Of a DNA stretch of 11,681 nt, positions 1-7,713 are shown piece after piece. The notes beneath the pieces were generated by a model, which was not told where the DNA came from, did not search any database, and saw only the letters and a program-made list of their open reading frames with translations. Source of the DNA: Hyphomonadaceae bacterium (GTDB taxonomy: Bacteria > Pseudomonadota > Alphaproteobacteria > Caulobacterales > Aquidulcibacteraceae); assembly GCA_025458365.1 (NCBI GenBank), contig JALOSP010000015.1, positions 1 through 11,681 of the forward strand. Reading direction: 5' to 3'. The position numbers and the translations under genes are program-made. How positions within the stretch are numbered: the first letter of the stretch is position 1; each line of letters starts with the position of its first letter.

Positions 1-2
1 AG

Positions 3-695
3 ACCCGCTTCATCGCTGCTGCAAGCCATGATCTTGGCCAGCCTCTTCAGGCTGCAAGCCTGTATTTCGATCAAAACCAGCGTGCCCGCGATGCCGCCAG
101 TCGCGCATACGCCGCTGATGGGGTGCGCCAGGCGTTCGCTGCCGCTGAACAGCTTCTGGGCCACATGCTGGGCCACTTGCGGCTGGAGGCGGATGCAGTC
201 GATCCGCAGTTTGCCCCGATCAAGGTAGCGCGGCTGATGGACGAACTTGTCCGCCAGCATGCCCCGGCCGCGCAGGCCGCCGGGATTGAATTGCGCTGGG
301 TGACAAGTGCGCTGGTGGTGCATTCCGACCGGGTATTGCTGGTGCGGGCGCTGGGCAATCTGCTGGGCAATGCCATTGCCCACAGCGGCGGGCGCAAGGT
401 GCTGCTGGGCTGTCGCCGCGCGGGCGAGGCAGGGGCGCAGTTCTGGGTGATCGACAATGGCAGTGGCGTGCCCGCCAGCGAACAGGCTGAACTGTTCAGC
501 GACTACTTCCGGGGTGAAGCATCACGTCTGGCAGCGAGGCCAGGCTTCGGACTTGGCCTGCCGTCAGTGAAGCGGATTGCGTTGCTGCTGGGGGGCGATG
601 CGTTCCTGGATCCGCGCTGGAGACGGGGCGCGGCGTTCTGTTTTGGGCTTGCGCCCGGCGCAGTCGTCACGCCTGGAAAAGGAGAAAAGCGATGA
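3..695 (+). CDS. Sensor histidine kinase, C-terminal part (5' end outside window)
   Basis: The reading frame is open from the first codon of the window, so the N-terminal sensor part is missing and 230 residues are visible. Residues 3-12 carry a HisKA phosphoacceptor box (RFIAAASHDL, then GQPLQA) with the likely phosphorylated His at visible residue 9. The HATPase_c domain follows: N-box LGNLLGNAIAHS near 117-128, G1 box DNGSGV near 151-156, an F-box-like LFSDYFRG near 164-171, and G2 box GFGLGLPSVK near 181-190. These are the ATP-binding signatures of a cytoplasmic kinase core. The H-box reads HDLGQPL, whereas the related kinases I recall usually have HDLRQPL. The stop overlaps the start of the response regulator by ATGA, so the two are probably translated together as partners. 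The signal sensed cannot be told from this fragment. Confidence 0.9.
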   Translation, partial: TRFIAAASHDLGQPLQAASLYFDQNQRARDAASRAYAADGVRQAFAAAEQLLGHMLGHLRLEADAVDPQFAPIKVARLMDELVRQHAPAAQAAGIELRWVTSALVVHSDRVLLVRALGNLLGNAIAHSGGRKVLLGCRRAGEAGAQFWVIDNGSGVPASEQAELFSDYFRGEASRLAARPGFGLGLPSVKRIALLLGGDAFLDPRWRRGAAFCFGLAPGAVVTPGKGEKR

Positions 696-1342
696 AGTCG
701 TGTCTGATCTGCGATGATCATGCGCTTGTGCGCGATGCTTTGGCGGGAACCGTAAGGCTCGGCTGGCCCGATGCCGTGCTCGATCTGGCGGCAGACTTTC
801 CAGAAGCGTGGCGTATCGCGACGGAGGCGTCGCATGATCTGATCATCTGTGACCTGATCATGCCTGGTGCAGGACCATTGGCTGGAGTGGATGGGCTTGT
901 CCGTGCCGCGCCCGGAACGCCGCTACTGGTCGTGACCGGCACTGAGGACGATACCCTGATGATGGATCTGCTCGATCGCGGCGTGGCTGGCTTTGCGCCG
1001 AAGACAGCCAATGGTTCCATCATCGAGGCGGCAATCCGACTGATCCTGGCGGGTGGACGTTATCTGCCAGCCCGCGTGTCCGAGATCGCCAGCACGCGCC
1101 TGCAGAATGGTACCGTTACTCCTGTGCGCGATGATGTGGCACGGATCGCAGAGCGGCTGACGGGGCGCCAGATGGATGTGCTGCGCCTGATGGCGCAAGG
1201 CCGCTCCAACAAGGAAATTGCCCGCGATCTGGACCTCGCCCCCTCAACCATCAAGACCCACCTCAGCCAGATCATGATCCACCTCGGCGCTGCCAACCGG
1301 ACCGATGCATCGATCAAGGCAAGGATGCTCGATCTGATCTAA
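692..1342 (+). CDS. NarL/FixJ-family two-component response regulator
   Basis: This 216-residue protein has the usual length for a receiver plus LuxR-type DNA-binding domain. The receiver spans about 1-120, with the acidic pair D8/D9, phosphoacceptor D54 (IICDLIMPG), T82 and K104, so all key residues are present. A helix-turn-helix of the LuxR/GerE type lies at about 155-212 (LTGRQMDVLRLMAQGRSNKE, then IARDL and STIKTHL). It should bind DNA as a dimer when phosphorylated by the kinase encoded just upstream. The start is supported by the AAGGAG ribosome-binding site at 679-684, seven bases before ATG and inside the kinase gene, and by the ATGA overlap. The regulon and signal are unknown. No DNA-binding target can be assigned from the window. 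Confidence 0.93.
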   Translation: MKSCLICDDHALVRDALAGTVRLGWPDAVLDLAADFPEAWRIATEASHDLIICDLIMPGAGPLAGVDGLVRAAPGTPLLVVTGTEDDTLMMDLLDRGVAGFAPKTANGSIIEAAIRLILAGGRYLPARVSEIASTRLQNGTVTPVRDDVARIAERLTGRQMDVLRLMAQGRSNKEIARDLDLAPSTIKTHLSQIMIHLGAANRTDASIKARMLDLI

Positions 1343-1666
1343 CACACCTCAAAAGATCGTAGAAGCAGATTGTCACACCCCATTGTGGACTGACAGGCCG
1401 TCTGAAAACCCTCAAATCAGCTATGGCTTGATATGGCCCTTTTGATTTCTGGCGACCCGCCGCAAGCATATTTGCTTCCGCCAGATACGCGTGATTGACT
1501 TCAAACAAGCCCCGTGACCCGGGCCGTCTGTTCGGAGATTCGCTTCGCATTGTTGGCGTGCGGAGTCACCTCGCTTGAGTGACAGATTTCGAGTTCGAGG
1601 TGCCAGAATCGGGGCGGTCGTTCTTTAGCCGACATTTTGGACACGGTTAGCCGATACGCACAAAGA
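1343..1666. other. Gene-free stretch between the response regulator and tRNA-Arg
   Basis: About 324 bases lie between the response-regulator stop and the 3' end of the tRNA gene. Two short open frames on the - strand (1314-1550 and 1501-1701) run into the flanking genes, have no recognisable protein character and are not accepted. I see no integrase remnant, no second copy of the tRNA 3' end and no clear rho-independent terminator. A short repeat CGGCTAA occurs twice on the - strand about 20 bases apart, just downstream of the tRNA. The stretch probably holds the 3' ends of two converging transcripts, but nothing in it can be assigned with confidence. Confidence 0.5.
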
Positions 1667-1743
1667 TGGCGACTCCGGGGTGACTCGAACACCCGACCCA
1701 TCGTTTAGGAAACGATTGCTCTGTCCAGCTGAGCTACGGAGCC
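1667..1743 (-). tRNA. tRNA-Arg (anticodon CCT)
   Basis: Read on the - strand, the 77 bases fold into a complete cloverleaf. The acceptor stem is GGCTCCG with CGGAGTC (one G-T wobble). The D-stem is GCTC/GAGC, the anticodon stem ATCGT/ACGAT with loop TTCCTAA, the variable loop has five bases, and the T-stem is GGGTG/CACCC with loop TTCGAGT. The anticodon at positions 34-36 is CCT, which reads AGG arginine codons. The discriminator base is G and the CCA end is encoded. The gene lies downstream of, and on the same strand as, the membrane protein gene, but 155 bases separate them, so it likely has its own promoter. Confidence 0.96.
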
Positions 1744-1763
1744 GCATCACCCGGGGGCGATGC
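1744..1763. repeat. Imperfect inverted repeat abutting the tRNA 5' end
   Basis: GCATCACCC and GGGCGATGC-like arms form a 20-base near-palindrome immediately before the first base of the tRNA on the - strand: five outer pairs, one mismatch, then three C-G pairs. It may fold in the tRNA leader transcript as a processing hairpin, or be chance in GC-rich sequence. Confidence 0.35.
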
Positions 1764-1870
1764 GGAGGCTTCTGCCAGTTTTTGGCAAAACCGTCACGCC
1801 GCTTTGTGCATCACGCCACAAACCGCTCGGGGCATATTTCGGCTCCATGGACACGACGTTTCCCACCAGG

Positions 1871-1905
1871 CCTCTGAATGTGATCACTTTGCTATGGTTC
1901 AGAGG
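1871..1905 (-). terminator. Stem-loop at the 3' end of the membrane protein gene (possible terminator)
   Basis: An exact 8-bp inverted repeat (CCTCTGAA at 1871-1878, TTCAGAGG at 1898-1905) encloses a 19-base loop that itself contains the palindrome TGATCA. One arm includes the TGA stop of the membrane protein gene at 1899-1901. Its position fits an operon-end structure, but no T-run follows on the - strand and the loop is long. It is therefore at best a weak or non-canonical terminator, or an mRNA 3' stabiliser. Confidence 0.35.
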
Positions 1906-2546
1906 TCCGGCTTCATGTTTCCCAGCCAGGCAGCGGCCAGCATCAAGCCGAAGAGTGCCAAAACGCCGAGGCTGAGCGCCGTTGCCACAGGCCATTTGGA
2001 TATCTTCCCTTCGACCAGCGCCTCTTCGTGAGGGATCAGTGTCCAGGTCATGATGCCCGTGACGGTGAAGGCAAGGCCGCCCAGCACAGCTTTCATCCCC
2101 GGCCAGTCGGCTCGCAATGGTCCATAACCCAGCACGGAAGGCAGTCCGATGCCCAGGGCAATCATGGCCGCGACCGCGCAGAAACCCGTCTCGATGCCCA
2201 GCATCATGCGATCGGATAATGGCAGGGCCACAAACCGCGGCACCCAGATGAATGCCAACCATGACAGGCCCAGAACCCAGGAGAGCCCGACCAGCAAGGC
2301 CGGGACGCCGCCATGCTGGCCGGGCAGCAGCAGCGTCAGGGCGACAGGCAACAGGCAGGCCAACCCGCTGCGCGACAGAACCTGCCCGGCATAGCGCAGT
2401 TGGAGGCATACAGACCGGGCCGAAGCCGGCAGGCCGGCATCAAACGCGGCGCGCCCGGCAAGACTGGAGGCAGCTGCACCCGACAGCCACAGCGCGAAAC
2501 TCAACAGATGCGCGAACACCAGATAGTCATAAAGCCCGGCCGTCAC
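1899..2546 (-). CDS. Six-helix integral membrane protein of unknown function
   Basis: The 215-residue product is strongly hydrophobic, with six likely membrane helices near residues 7-29, 55-74, 81-103, 115-138, 150-172 and 186-208. The first helix contains YLVFAHLLSFALW with H13. This resembles the first helix of uncharacterised proteobacterial inner-membrane proteins whose N-terminus reads FAHLL..FxxWLG, and more loosely the His-containing first helices of HemJ and CopD families. A second conserved-looking segment is IPHEEALVEG at 172-180. The start is GTG at 2546, with a purine-rich AGGGAC-like ribosome-binding site just upstream. It begins 30 bases after the SDHAF4-like gene on the same strand, so they probably share a transcript. 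I cannot assign a substrate or reaction; cofactor binding by H13 is speculation. Confidence 0.8.
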   Translation of the reverse strand: MTAGLYDYLVFAHLLSFALWLSGAAASSLAGRAAFDAGLPASARSVCLQLRYAGQVLSRSGLACLLPVALTLLLPGQHGGVPALLVGLSWVLGLSWLAFIWVPRFVALPLSDRMMLGIETGFCAVAAMIALGIGLPSVLGYGPLRADWPGMKAVLGGLAFTVTGIMTWTLIPHEEALVEGKISKWPVATALSLGVLALFGLMLAAAWLGNMKPDL

Positions 2547-2576
2547 GCGTCCCTGCCCCCCAAAACACCCCGCCGG

Positions 2577-2801
2577 TCAGAAGTCCGACGTGATCCCCTT
2601 GCGCTCCCAATCGCCAAACCGCGTTGGTTCAGCCCCTTTGGGACCGTTGATTTCCGGTGCAAGGCTCAGCCCATCTTCTGCCTCGCGACGGGCTTGCGCC
2701 TCGGCAAGCGCGTCCTGCGCATCGCGACTGAGCGGGGGCTGGAGCGGGGGCATAGGCTGGGTCAATGGGATGTGAACATCCGTTGCGCTTTCAGTGGTCA
2801 T
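2577..2801 (-). CDS. DUF1674 protein, SDHAF4-like succinate dehydrogenase assembly factor
   Basis: This 74-residue protein ends in the DUF1674 signature: EINGPKGAEPTRFGDWERKG followed by ITSDF, at about residues 50-74, right at the C-terminus as is usual for the family. The N-terminal 45 residues are Pro- and Ala-rich and probably disordered. In eukaryotes the SDHAF4 member binds the flavinylated SdhA subunit and helps assemble complex II. Alphaproteobacterial members are presumed to do the same, but that is inference. An AGGGA ribosome-binding site lies about eight bases upstream of ATG. The gene is divergent from htpX with 106 bases between starts, and leads into the membrane protein gene 30 bases downstream. 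No sdh genes are visible here. Confidence 0.87.
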   Translation of the reverse strand: MTTESATDVHIPLTQPMPPLQPPLSRDAQDALAEAQARREAEDGLSLAPEINGPKGAEPTRFGDWERKGITSDF

Positions 2802-2907
2802 CGGAAATCCCTACATCAAAGCGGTGGGCAGGCAAAGCAAGGCGCGCCAGAAATCGGGCTGATCCCCATGTGTTGAGGTCAGAAGCCCGGAGCGGAGGTA
2901 CGAGACG
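2802..2907. promoter_or_regulatory. Divergent 5' region of the SDHAF4-like gene and htpX
   Basis: These 106 bases must hold the start signals for both divergent genes. A clear GGAGG ribosome-binding site at 2894-2898 sits nine bases before the htpX ATG. CCCCATGT at 2864-2871 looks like a heat-shock (RpoH) -10 element, which would suit htpX. However, I see no CTTGAA-like -35 at the right distance, so the promoter is not established. No convincing sigma-70 pair was found for the - strand gene. Confidence 0.4.
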
Positions 2908-3813
2908 ATGAACACGATGAAAACCTTCATTCTGCTGGCCGGGATGACCGGGCTGTTCATGGCCGTCGGATACCTGATCGGCGGCACTGGCGGCATGGCC
3001 ATCGCCTTTGTGGTTGCTGCAGGGATGAATGTGTTCTCCTACTGGAATTCTGACAAGATGGTGCTGTCGGCCTATCGCGCTGTCGAGGTCGATCCGTTGC
3101 ACCGCGACCCTGTCATCGCGGAATATGCGGCAGACACGCTGGCTATGGCCGCAAAGGCAGGGATGCCCGCTCCGAAGGTCTACGTGATCGACAATCCCCA
3201 GCCCAACGCCTTTGCCACCGGGCGTGACCCGCACAATGCGGCAGTTGCGGCCACGACCGGGCTCTTGACCATGTTGACCCGTCAGGAAGTGGCCGGGGTG
3301 ATGGCCCATGAGCTGGCCCATGTGAAAAACCGCGACACGCTGACCATGACTGTCACGGCCACACTGGCGGGCGCCATCGGCATGCTGGCCAATTTTGCCA
3401 TGTTTTTTGGCGGTGACCGGGAACGGCCCAATCCTGTGGCGCTGATCGCCACGATGTTTCTGGCCCCGATGGCGGCCAGCATCGTCCAGATGGCGATCAG
3501 CCGGTCTCGTGAATATGAGGCCGACAAGCTGGGCGCAGAAATCGCAGGCGACCCCCGCTGGCTGGCATCGGCGCTGGCCAAGATCCAGCATGGCGGCAAG
3601 GCTGTGATGAACGAAGATGCCGAGCGGAACCCGGCAACCGCCCATATGTTCATCATCAACCCGCTGGCGGGTGGCTTGCGTGACAATCTGTTTTCAACCC
3701 ACCCGGCCACCGAAAACCGGATTGCTCAACTGGAAGAATTGGCAGCCCGGGACCTGCCGGGCAATGCGCTTGATCTTCCCGAAGGACCAGTGCGGCGCGG
3801 GCCGTGGGGCTGA
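2908..3813 (+). CDS. htpX: HtpX-family membrane zinc metalloprotease
   Basis: The 301-residue product is a peptidase-family M48B protease that degrades misfolded or surplus inner-membrane proteins from the cytoplasmic side. Two N-terminal membrane helices lie near residues 5-25 and 28-46. The zinc-binding HELAH motif is at 134-138, giving ligands H134 and H138 and catalytic E135. The third ligand is E202 in SREYEAD. Two more hydrophobic stretches occur near 145-167 and 177-197. The C-terminal [14 protein letters not shown] (about 263-276) is typical of the family. Length is normal for HtpX and all catalytic residues are present. The start is supported by GGAGG nine bases upstream. It converges on the long - strand flagellar-operon gene, with 28 bases between stop codons and no obvious terminator hairpin there. 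Confidence 0.95.
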   Translation: MNTMKTFILLAGMTGLFMAVGYLIGGTGGMAIAFVVAAGMNVFSYWNSDKMVLSAYRAVEVDPLHRDPVIAEYAADTLAMAAKAGMPAPKVYVIDNPQPNAFATGRDPHNAAVAATTGLLTMLTRQEVAGVMAHELAHVKNRDTLTMTVTATLAGAIGMLANFAMFFGGDRERPNPVALIATMFLAPMAASIVQMAISRSREYEADKLGAEIAGDPRWLASALAKIQHGGKAVMNEDAERNPATAHMFIINPLAGGLRDNLFSTHPATENRIAQLEELAARDLPGNALDLPEGPVRRGPWG

Positions 3814-3841
3814 GCCTTGTCGTCGTGCGCCAACGGACGCT

Positions 3842-6800
3842 TCAGCGCGCAGGCAGGGCCGGTGGTGGATCGCGGGGGGCCTGAACGCCTGGCTCGCCAC
3901 GGGCCTGCGTGCCGTCCTGGCTCTCACGACTGACGGACCGACGCTCCGGCCTGCGTTCCGGTCTGCGCTGTGCCGCGCGTTGGGGGCGCTCGGCGAGAGC
4001 TGCACGGGTCGGGCGGGCGCGAGCGGGCCGGGCAAGTCCGGCGGCTTCTGCGGCCGGCATGGCGGCCGGCAAAGGTGAGGAGGTGGGTGCTGCTTCTGGC
4101 CCGCCTGCACCACCGGTGGGATTCCCGTCTGTGGGCCCTTCGGCAGTCACCAGCGCCTCTGCCGGGGCGATGGCATTGATCGAGGTTCGCAGGCCGCGCA
4201 CAACCGCATCGAACGGCGAAGTGCCCGAGATCGTCGCGACAGCTGCCTGCAGCTGGGCGGTCTCCGGCACCGCGTCATTGGTCACGACGTTGAAGGCTTC
4301 GGCCAGAGATGTCCGGCGCATGGCGCTGCCGTAATCACGGGCCAGCGTCACTGCTGCTTCACGGTCATTGGCGAGCGCGCTGGCCACCGCTGCGCGCAGC
4401 ACGACAGCCGCATCCGCCGGTTCCAGCGGTGCACCGGGCGGGGGCAAAGCCCGCCTGGCGGCCTCTGCGGCTGCAGGGTAATTCTGCTGCAACCACAAGA
4501 TCTCGGTTCTGACGGTATTGGCCGCACTGCCCTGTTCGAACTCAATGACCTCGAGGGCATGATCATGCCGTTCCAGCCCTGCCAGCGCGATGGCTTCGAT
4601 CAGGCGCCGATTGCCATTGAGTTCGGCGGGCAACATCGTCGACCGGCTGTTCCAGATCGCTTGGAGCGCCTTCTCATGCATTCGGTCAAGCAGGTAGATC
4701 GCGGCCAGATCAGTCGCGACCTGTGCCTTGGCGATTCCTTGCAACCGGTTGTCCACCTGGTGCTGCAACAGTTCAGCGGCTTGTGGCAAAAGGTCGAGCC
4801 CGACAAGCCGGTCGGCCAGTCCGCGGACGATCCGGTCGCCATCCGGGCCAATTGGTGTGAGCTGGCGGAAGTCATAAAACAGGGCCAGGGCTTGTAGCGG
4901 ATCCATGCCGTCTGCCCCGCCTTCAAGGAAAAGCTTGCGGAACTGGGTGGCCAGATCATCGCGCAGGGCACGCGCCTGGGGCAGTTCGGGCCGCAGGGTT
5001 GCTGCCCCGGCCAGCGTGGCAAGGCCGGACCGGATATCTCCGCCCTGGATGTAGAGATCGCCAAGGGTCCGCAGCAGGTCGATCTCGAAAGCATCGCCGC
5101 GCCAGGCATAACGCAGGGAATCCAGCGCCTTGATCGCTTTGGCCAGCCCGTCAGGACCGGATTTGGACTCGATCAAGGCCTTTTCGTAGATGGAGCGCGC
5201 GGCAATCGGGGCAAATGTCGATTTCTCAAGCTCGCCCAGCGCGGTCACAGCCGGGCCGGTCTCGCCCTGCGCCAACATGGCGCGCGCCTTCAACAGGTCT
5301 GCGGCCTGCCGGGTCAAAGGCTCGACGGCTGCGGCGCGGGCCAGTTCGGCCTGGCGGCGCGTTCGGCCTGGATCGTTCAGCAGAAGGGCAGCCTCGCCGT
5401 CCGTCAGCAGGAAGCGGGCGCGCGGCTCTGGCGCAAACGAACCAAGCATATTCGCGCCTTGTTCGAATCGCCGCCGGACTTCGGCTGGGTCACCCGCCAG
5501 TGCTGCGGCCTGCGCAGCCCACAATTGCGAGGCGGGGTCGGCCATCACTTGTGGCATGGACAAGAGATCAAGCGCCTCGCGCCCACGGCCGGACATGGTC
5601 AGGGCCGCACCACTCAATCCGACAACTTCGGGCGCATTGGCCAGAACCGGAGATGCCTTGCGCAATTCGCGCAACACCCCTGCTGCTTCCGGCGCCAGGT
5701 CCCAGGCCAGCAGGAAGCGTGCAAGATCCAGTCGCGCCCGTGCCTCACCCGGGCCATTGCCCTGTTCGACTGCTGCTTGCCGCTTCAACCTGTCAAGATT
5801 GCTGGTGAAGTCCGCGGCGGGGCCGCCGCGCCACGCAACAAAGTCGACGAAGCCGGGCGCCGTCGAGGTAAAGCCACCGGTTGCTGCTGCCGCCTCATCG
5901 ATCTTCGACATGGTCATGCCGCCATCACGGACCAGAACGAAGCCTTCCATGTCACGCCGCAGGGCCATGCCGTCAGCCCGAGGGATCACCACGAGCCCAT
6001 GCATGGTCTCAGGCACAGCTGCTTCAAGGAATGAGCGACCGGTGGACAAGGCAACCGGAGGGCCGAGCGCCATGCCGACCAATACCTCGTCGCCCGCAGC
6101 CGGGTCGGTAAAGCTGGCACTGGCCACTGCATCAGGCACAACCGCCTTGAGGCGCGATGATCCATCTGCTGCACGTTCGCGCTGAAGCGCTATCGGGCGT
6201 GACGTGCCAGTCCGGGACGGGGAAAAGGTCAGCGTCCACGACCGCGCACCAGAGGCCACCGAGACCTGGATTTCGGCTGGCACGTCGATCCGCACCCCCG
6301 AAACGCCTTCGCCGCTGACCGGTTCGATCCGGCCGACATTGCGATCAGCGCGGACCTTGGCATGATCGAAAGTCGCAGCGGTTGCAAACACCGCATAGAC
6401 CGCCCCGCCACGCCGGAACACCGCAGCCGGTGCACGCCCCTCGAATGCAAATGTCAGGGCCACGTCCTGGCCTTGCCGTTGCGGCTCGATCGTCACCTTC
6501 CCCGATGGCGCCGGATCGGGAAGCCCGGCTGACGCCACAGTGACAGGACCAGTGCTCAGGCCAGTGCTCAGGCTGGTGTCACCTGCGTCAGTGGCAGCGA
6601 CCTGCGGTGCGCCATCGGTCAGGGCGGTGGGTTTGGCAGGCCTGCCCGTGGCCGTGGCCGGTACGGCTGCGGCAGTGGCGGTCGCGGACACGTCAGCAGC
6701 CTCGCGTGCCAGCTCTTCAAGCGGGTCGGACGCGGTTCCTGCAGGCAGGATGTCGATCAACAGGTCAGACCCGTCCATGCGGTGACGCACCACGGCATCG

Positions 6801-7633
6801 GCCTCGACATCCATCACCAGCGATGTGTGGGTCGGCGAGCTGAACCGCACCACATCGCGAACCCGGCGCGGCAGATTGGCGCGCAGGCTACCCAGATCGA
6901 AGGCCAGTTGTGCGGGAATGGCAAAAGCCATCCGGTCGCCACGGCGATAGAATTGCGGTGCCGACAGACCCGGACCGCTCAGCCGCAGCCGCGTGAAATC
7001 CCGAGAGCCGCTGGCCTCAATCGCGATGCGCGGCGCCCCGGCTGGGGCTGGGGCATTGCGCAACCGCGCGGGCGGACCGGCGGGCGGTGTCGGCGTGGCA
7101 GCTGTGTCTGCGCCTGCCAGATCAGACGGCGGCGGCTCTCCACCAAGGGCCAAAGGCGCTTCGGCGCTCAGTGGCGGTGGCGGGCGCGTGGAATCTCGGA
7201 TGAGATCAAACGCTTGGAGGGACCCGACCCGGCCATTGGCCAGCGTGACACCACCCAGCAAGGCGATGCGCAATGTACGCCGGTCGCTGGACAGGGCAGC
7301 GGCTGCGACAAAATCCGGTGCTTTGGACGCAAAGACTGCCGGATCGACATCGAGTGGTCGCGGCAGGCGGACCACGAGCAGGCCTTGAGTCAGTGTGGCA
7401 GTGGCGCTGTCCTGACTGCCAGAAGGCCAGGCCATGAGCAGGCGTGCGGCGTCGCGACTTTGAGCGGCATCAAGACGGACACTGCTGGCCGAAGTTGCAG
7501 CAGGTGCCCCGCCTCCCGGTGGCGCCTGTGGTGCCGCTGCCGGGGTCTGTTGTGCCCATGCCGGCGCAGCCACCCACAGGGGCGGTGCGGCCATCAGGCA
7601 GCACAGAGAATAGGCCAGCGGCTTTCGCAGCAT
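3842..7633 (-). CDS. Large exported TPR-like protein at the end of the flagellar operon
   Basis: The 1263-residue product starts with a signal peptide (residues 1-27, cleavage after APAWA), so it should act in the periplasm. Residues 50-146, 200-297 and 378-473 look like three related beta-rich modules. Modules 2 and 3 share an F-RRG patch, then FD and a basic residue, and end in alternating hydrophobic strands. Pro/Ala linkers separate them. Residues 628-1130 form an alpha-helical solenoid of TPR-like hairpins (e.g. ARLDLARFLLAWDLAPEAAG). The tail, 1200-1263, is rich in Arg and Pro. I see no cysteine after the signal peptide. An in-frame stop seven codons upstream of the ATG fixes this as the longest start; the ribosome-binding site is weak. 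It follows motE by 80 bases on the same strand. MotE in rhizobia chaperones periplasmic MotC, so this may be a MotC-like motor component. I do not recognise it as MotC by sequence; function is inferred from context. Confidence 0.85.
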   Translation of the reverse strand: MLRKPLAYSLCCLMAAPPLWVAAPAWAQQTPAAAPQAPPGGGAPAATSASSVRLDAAQSRDAARLLMAWPSGSQDSATATLTQGLLVVRLPRPLDVDPAVFASKAPDFVAAAALSSDRRTLRIALLGGVTLANGRVGSLQAFDLIRDSTRPPPPLSAEAPLALGGEPPPSDLAGADTAATPTPPAGPPARLRNAPAPAGAPRIAIEASGSRDFTRLRLSGPGLSAPQFYRRGDRMAFAIPAQLAFDLGSLRANLPRRVRDVVRFSSPTHTSLVMDVEADAVVRHRMDGSDLLIDILPAGTASDPLEELAREAADVSATATAAAVPATATGRPAKPTALTDGAPQVAATDAGDTSLSTGLSTGPVTVASAGLPDPAPSGKVTIEPQRQGQDVALTFAFEGRAPAAVFRRGGAVYAVFATAATFDHAKVRADRNVGRIEPVSGEGVSGVRIDVPAEIQVSVASGARSWTLTFSPSRTGTSRPIALQRERAADGSSRLKAVVPDAVASASFTDPAAGDEVLVGMALGPPVALSTGRSFLEAAVPETMHGLVVIPRADGMALRRDMEGFVLVRDGGMTMSKIDEAAAATGGFTSTAPGFVDFVAWRGGPAADFTSNLDRLKRQAAVEQGNGPGEARARLDLARFLLAWDLAPEAAGVLRELRKASPVLANAPEVVGLSGAALTMSGRGREALDLLSMPQVMADPASQLWAAQAAALAGDPAEVRRRFEQGANMLGSFAPEPRARFLLTDGEAALLLNDPGRTRRQAELARAAAVEPLTRQAADLLKARAMLAQGETGPAVTALGELEKSTFAPIAARSIYEKALIESKSGPDGLAKAIKALDSLRYAWRGDAFEIDLLRTLGDLYIQGGDIRSGLATLAGAATLRPELPQARALRDDLATQFRKLFLEGGADGMDPLQALALFYDFRQLTPIGPDGDRIVRGLADRLVGLDLLPQAAELLQHQVDNRLQGIAKAQVATDLAAIYLLDRMHEKALQAIWNSRSTMLPAELNGNRRLIEAIALAGLERHDHALEVIEFEQGSAANTVRTEILWLQQNYPAAAEAARRALPPPGAPLEPADAAVVLRAAVASALANDREAAVTLARDYGSAMRRTSLAEAFNVVTNDAVPETAQLQAAVATISGTSPFDAVVRGLRTSINAIAPAEALVTAEGPTDGNPTGGAGGPEAAPTSSPLPAAMPAAEAAGLARPARARPTRAALAERPQRAAQRRPERRPERRSVSRESQDGTQARGEPGVQAPRDPPPALPAR
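6549..6572. repeat. Two exact tandem copies of a 12-bp unit
   Basis: CCAGTGCTCAGG occurs twice back to back within the long exported-protein gene. In the coding direction it yields LSTG twice (residues about 355-362) in the linker between beta modules 2 and 3. Because the unit is a multiple of three, gain or loss keeps the frame, so this is a plausible recent slippage duplication in a flexible linker. Confidence 0.85.
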
Positions 7634-7713
7634 CGGATCAGCGGGACTCCTTCACAAGAGGCCTTGCCATGATCAAGGTTAAGCCGGGGTTGAAAGCCGC
7701 CCGGCGGACTGCC

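Noticed and set aside
2864..2871. CCCCATGT as an RpoH heat-shock -10 element for htpX
   Set aside because: No CTTGAA-like -35 lies 13-17 bases upstream, so it is only mentioned as a possibility.
2791..3645. A 284-codon - strand frame opposite htpX
   Set aside because: htpX on the + strand has all zinc-ligand motifs; the antisense product is His/Gly/Gln-rich and unrecognisable.
5190..7672. Long + strand open frames (5190-6185, 6782-7672) opposite the exported TPR-like gene
   Set aside because: The - strand frame has a signal peptide, ordered modules and an unbroken 1263 codons. The + strand products are Arg/Ser/Ala-rich without domain features.
7634..7713. A terminator between motE and the exported protein gene (CCTTG/CAAGG hairpin)
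   Set aside because: The stem has only five pairs and no T-run follows on the - strand; read-through seems more likely.
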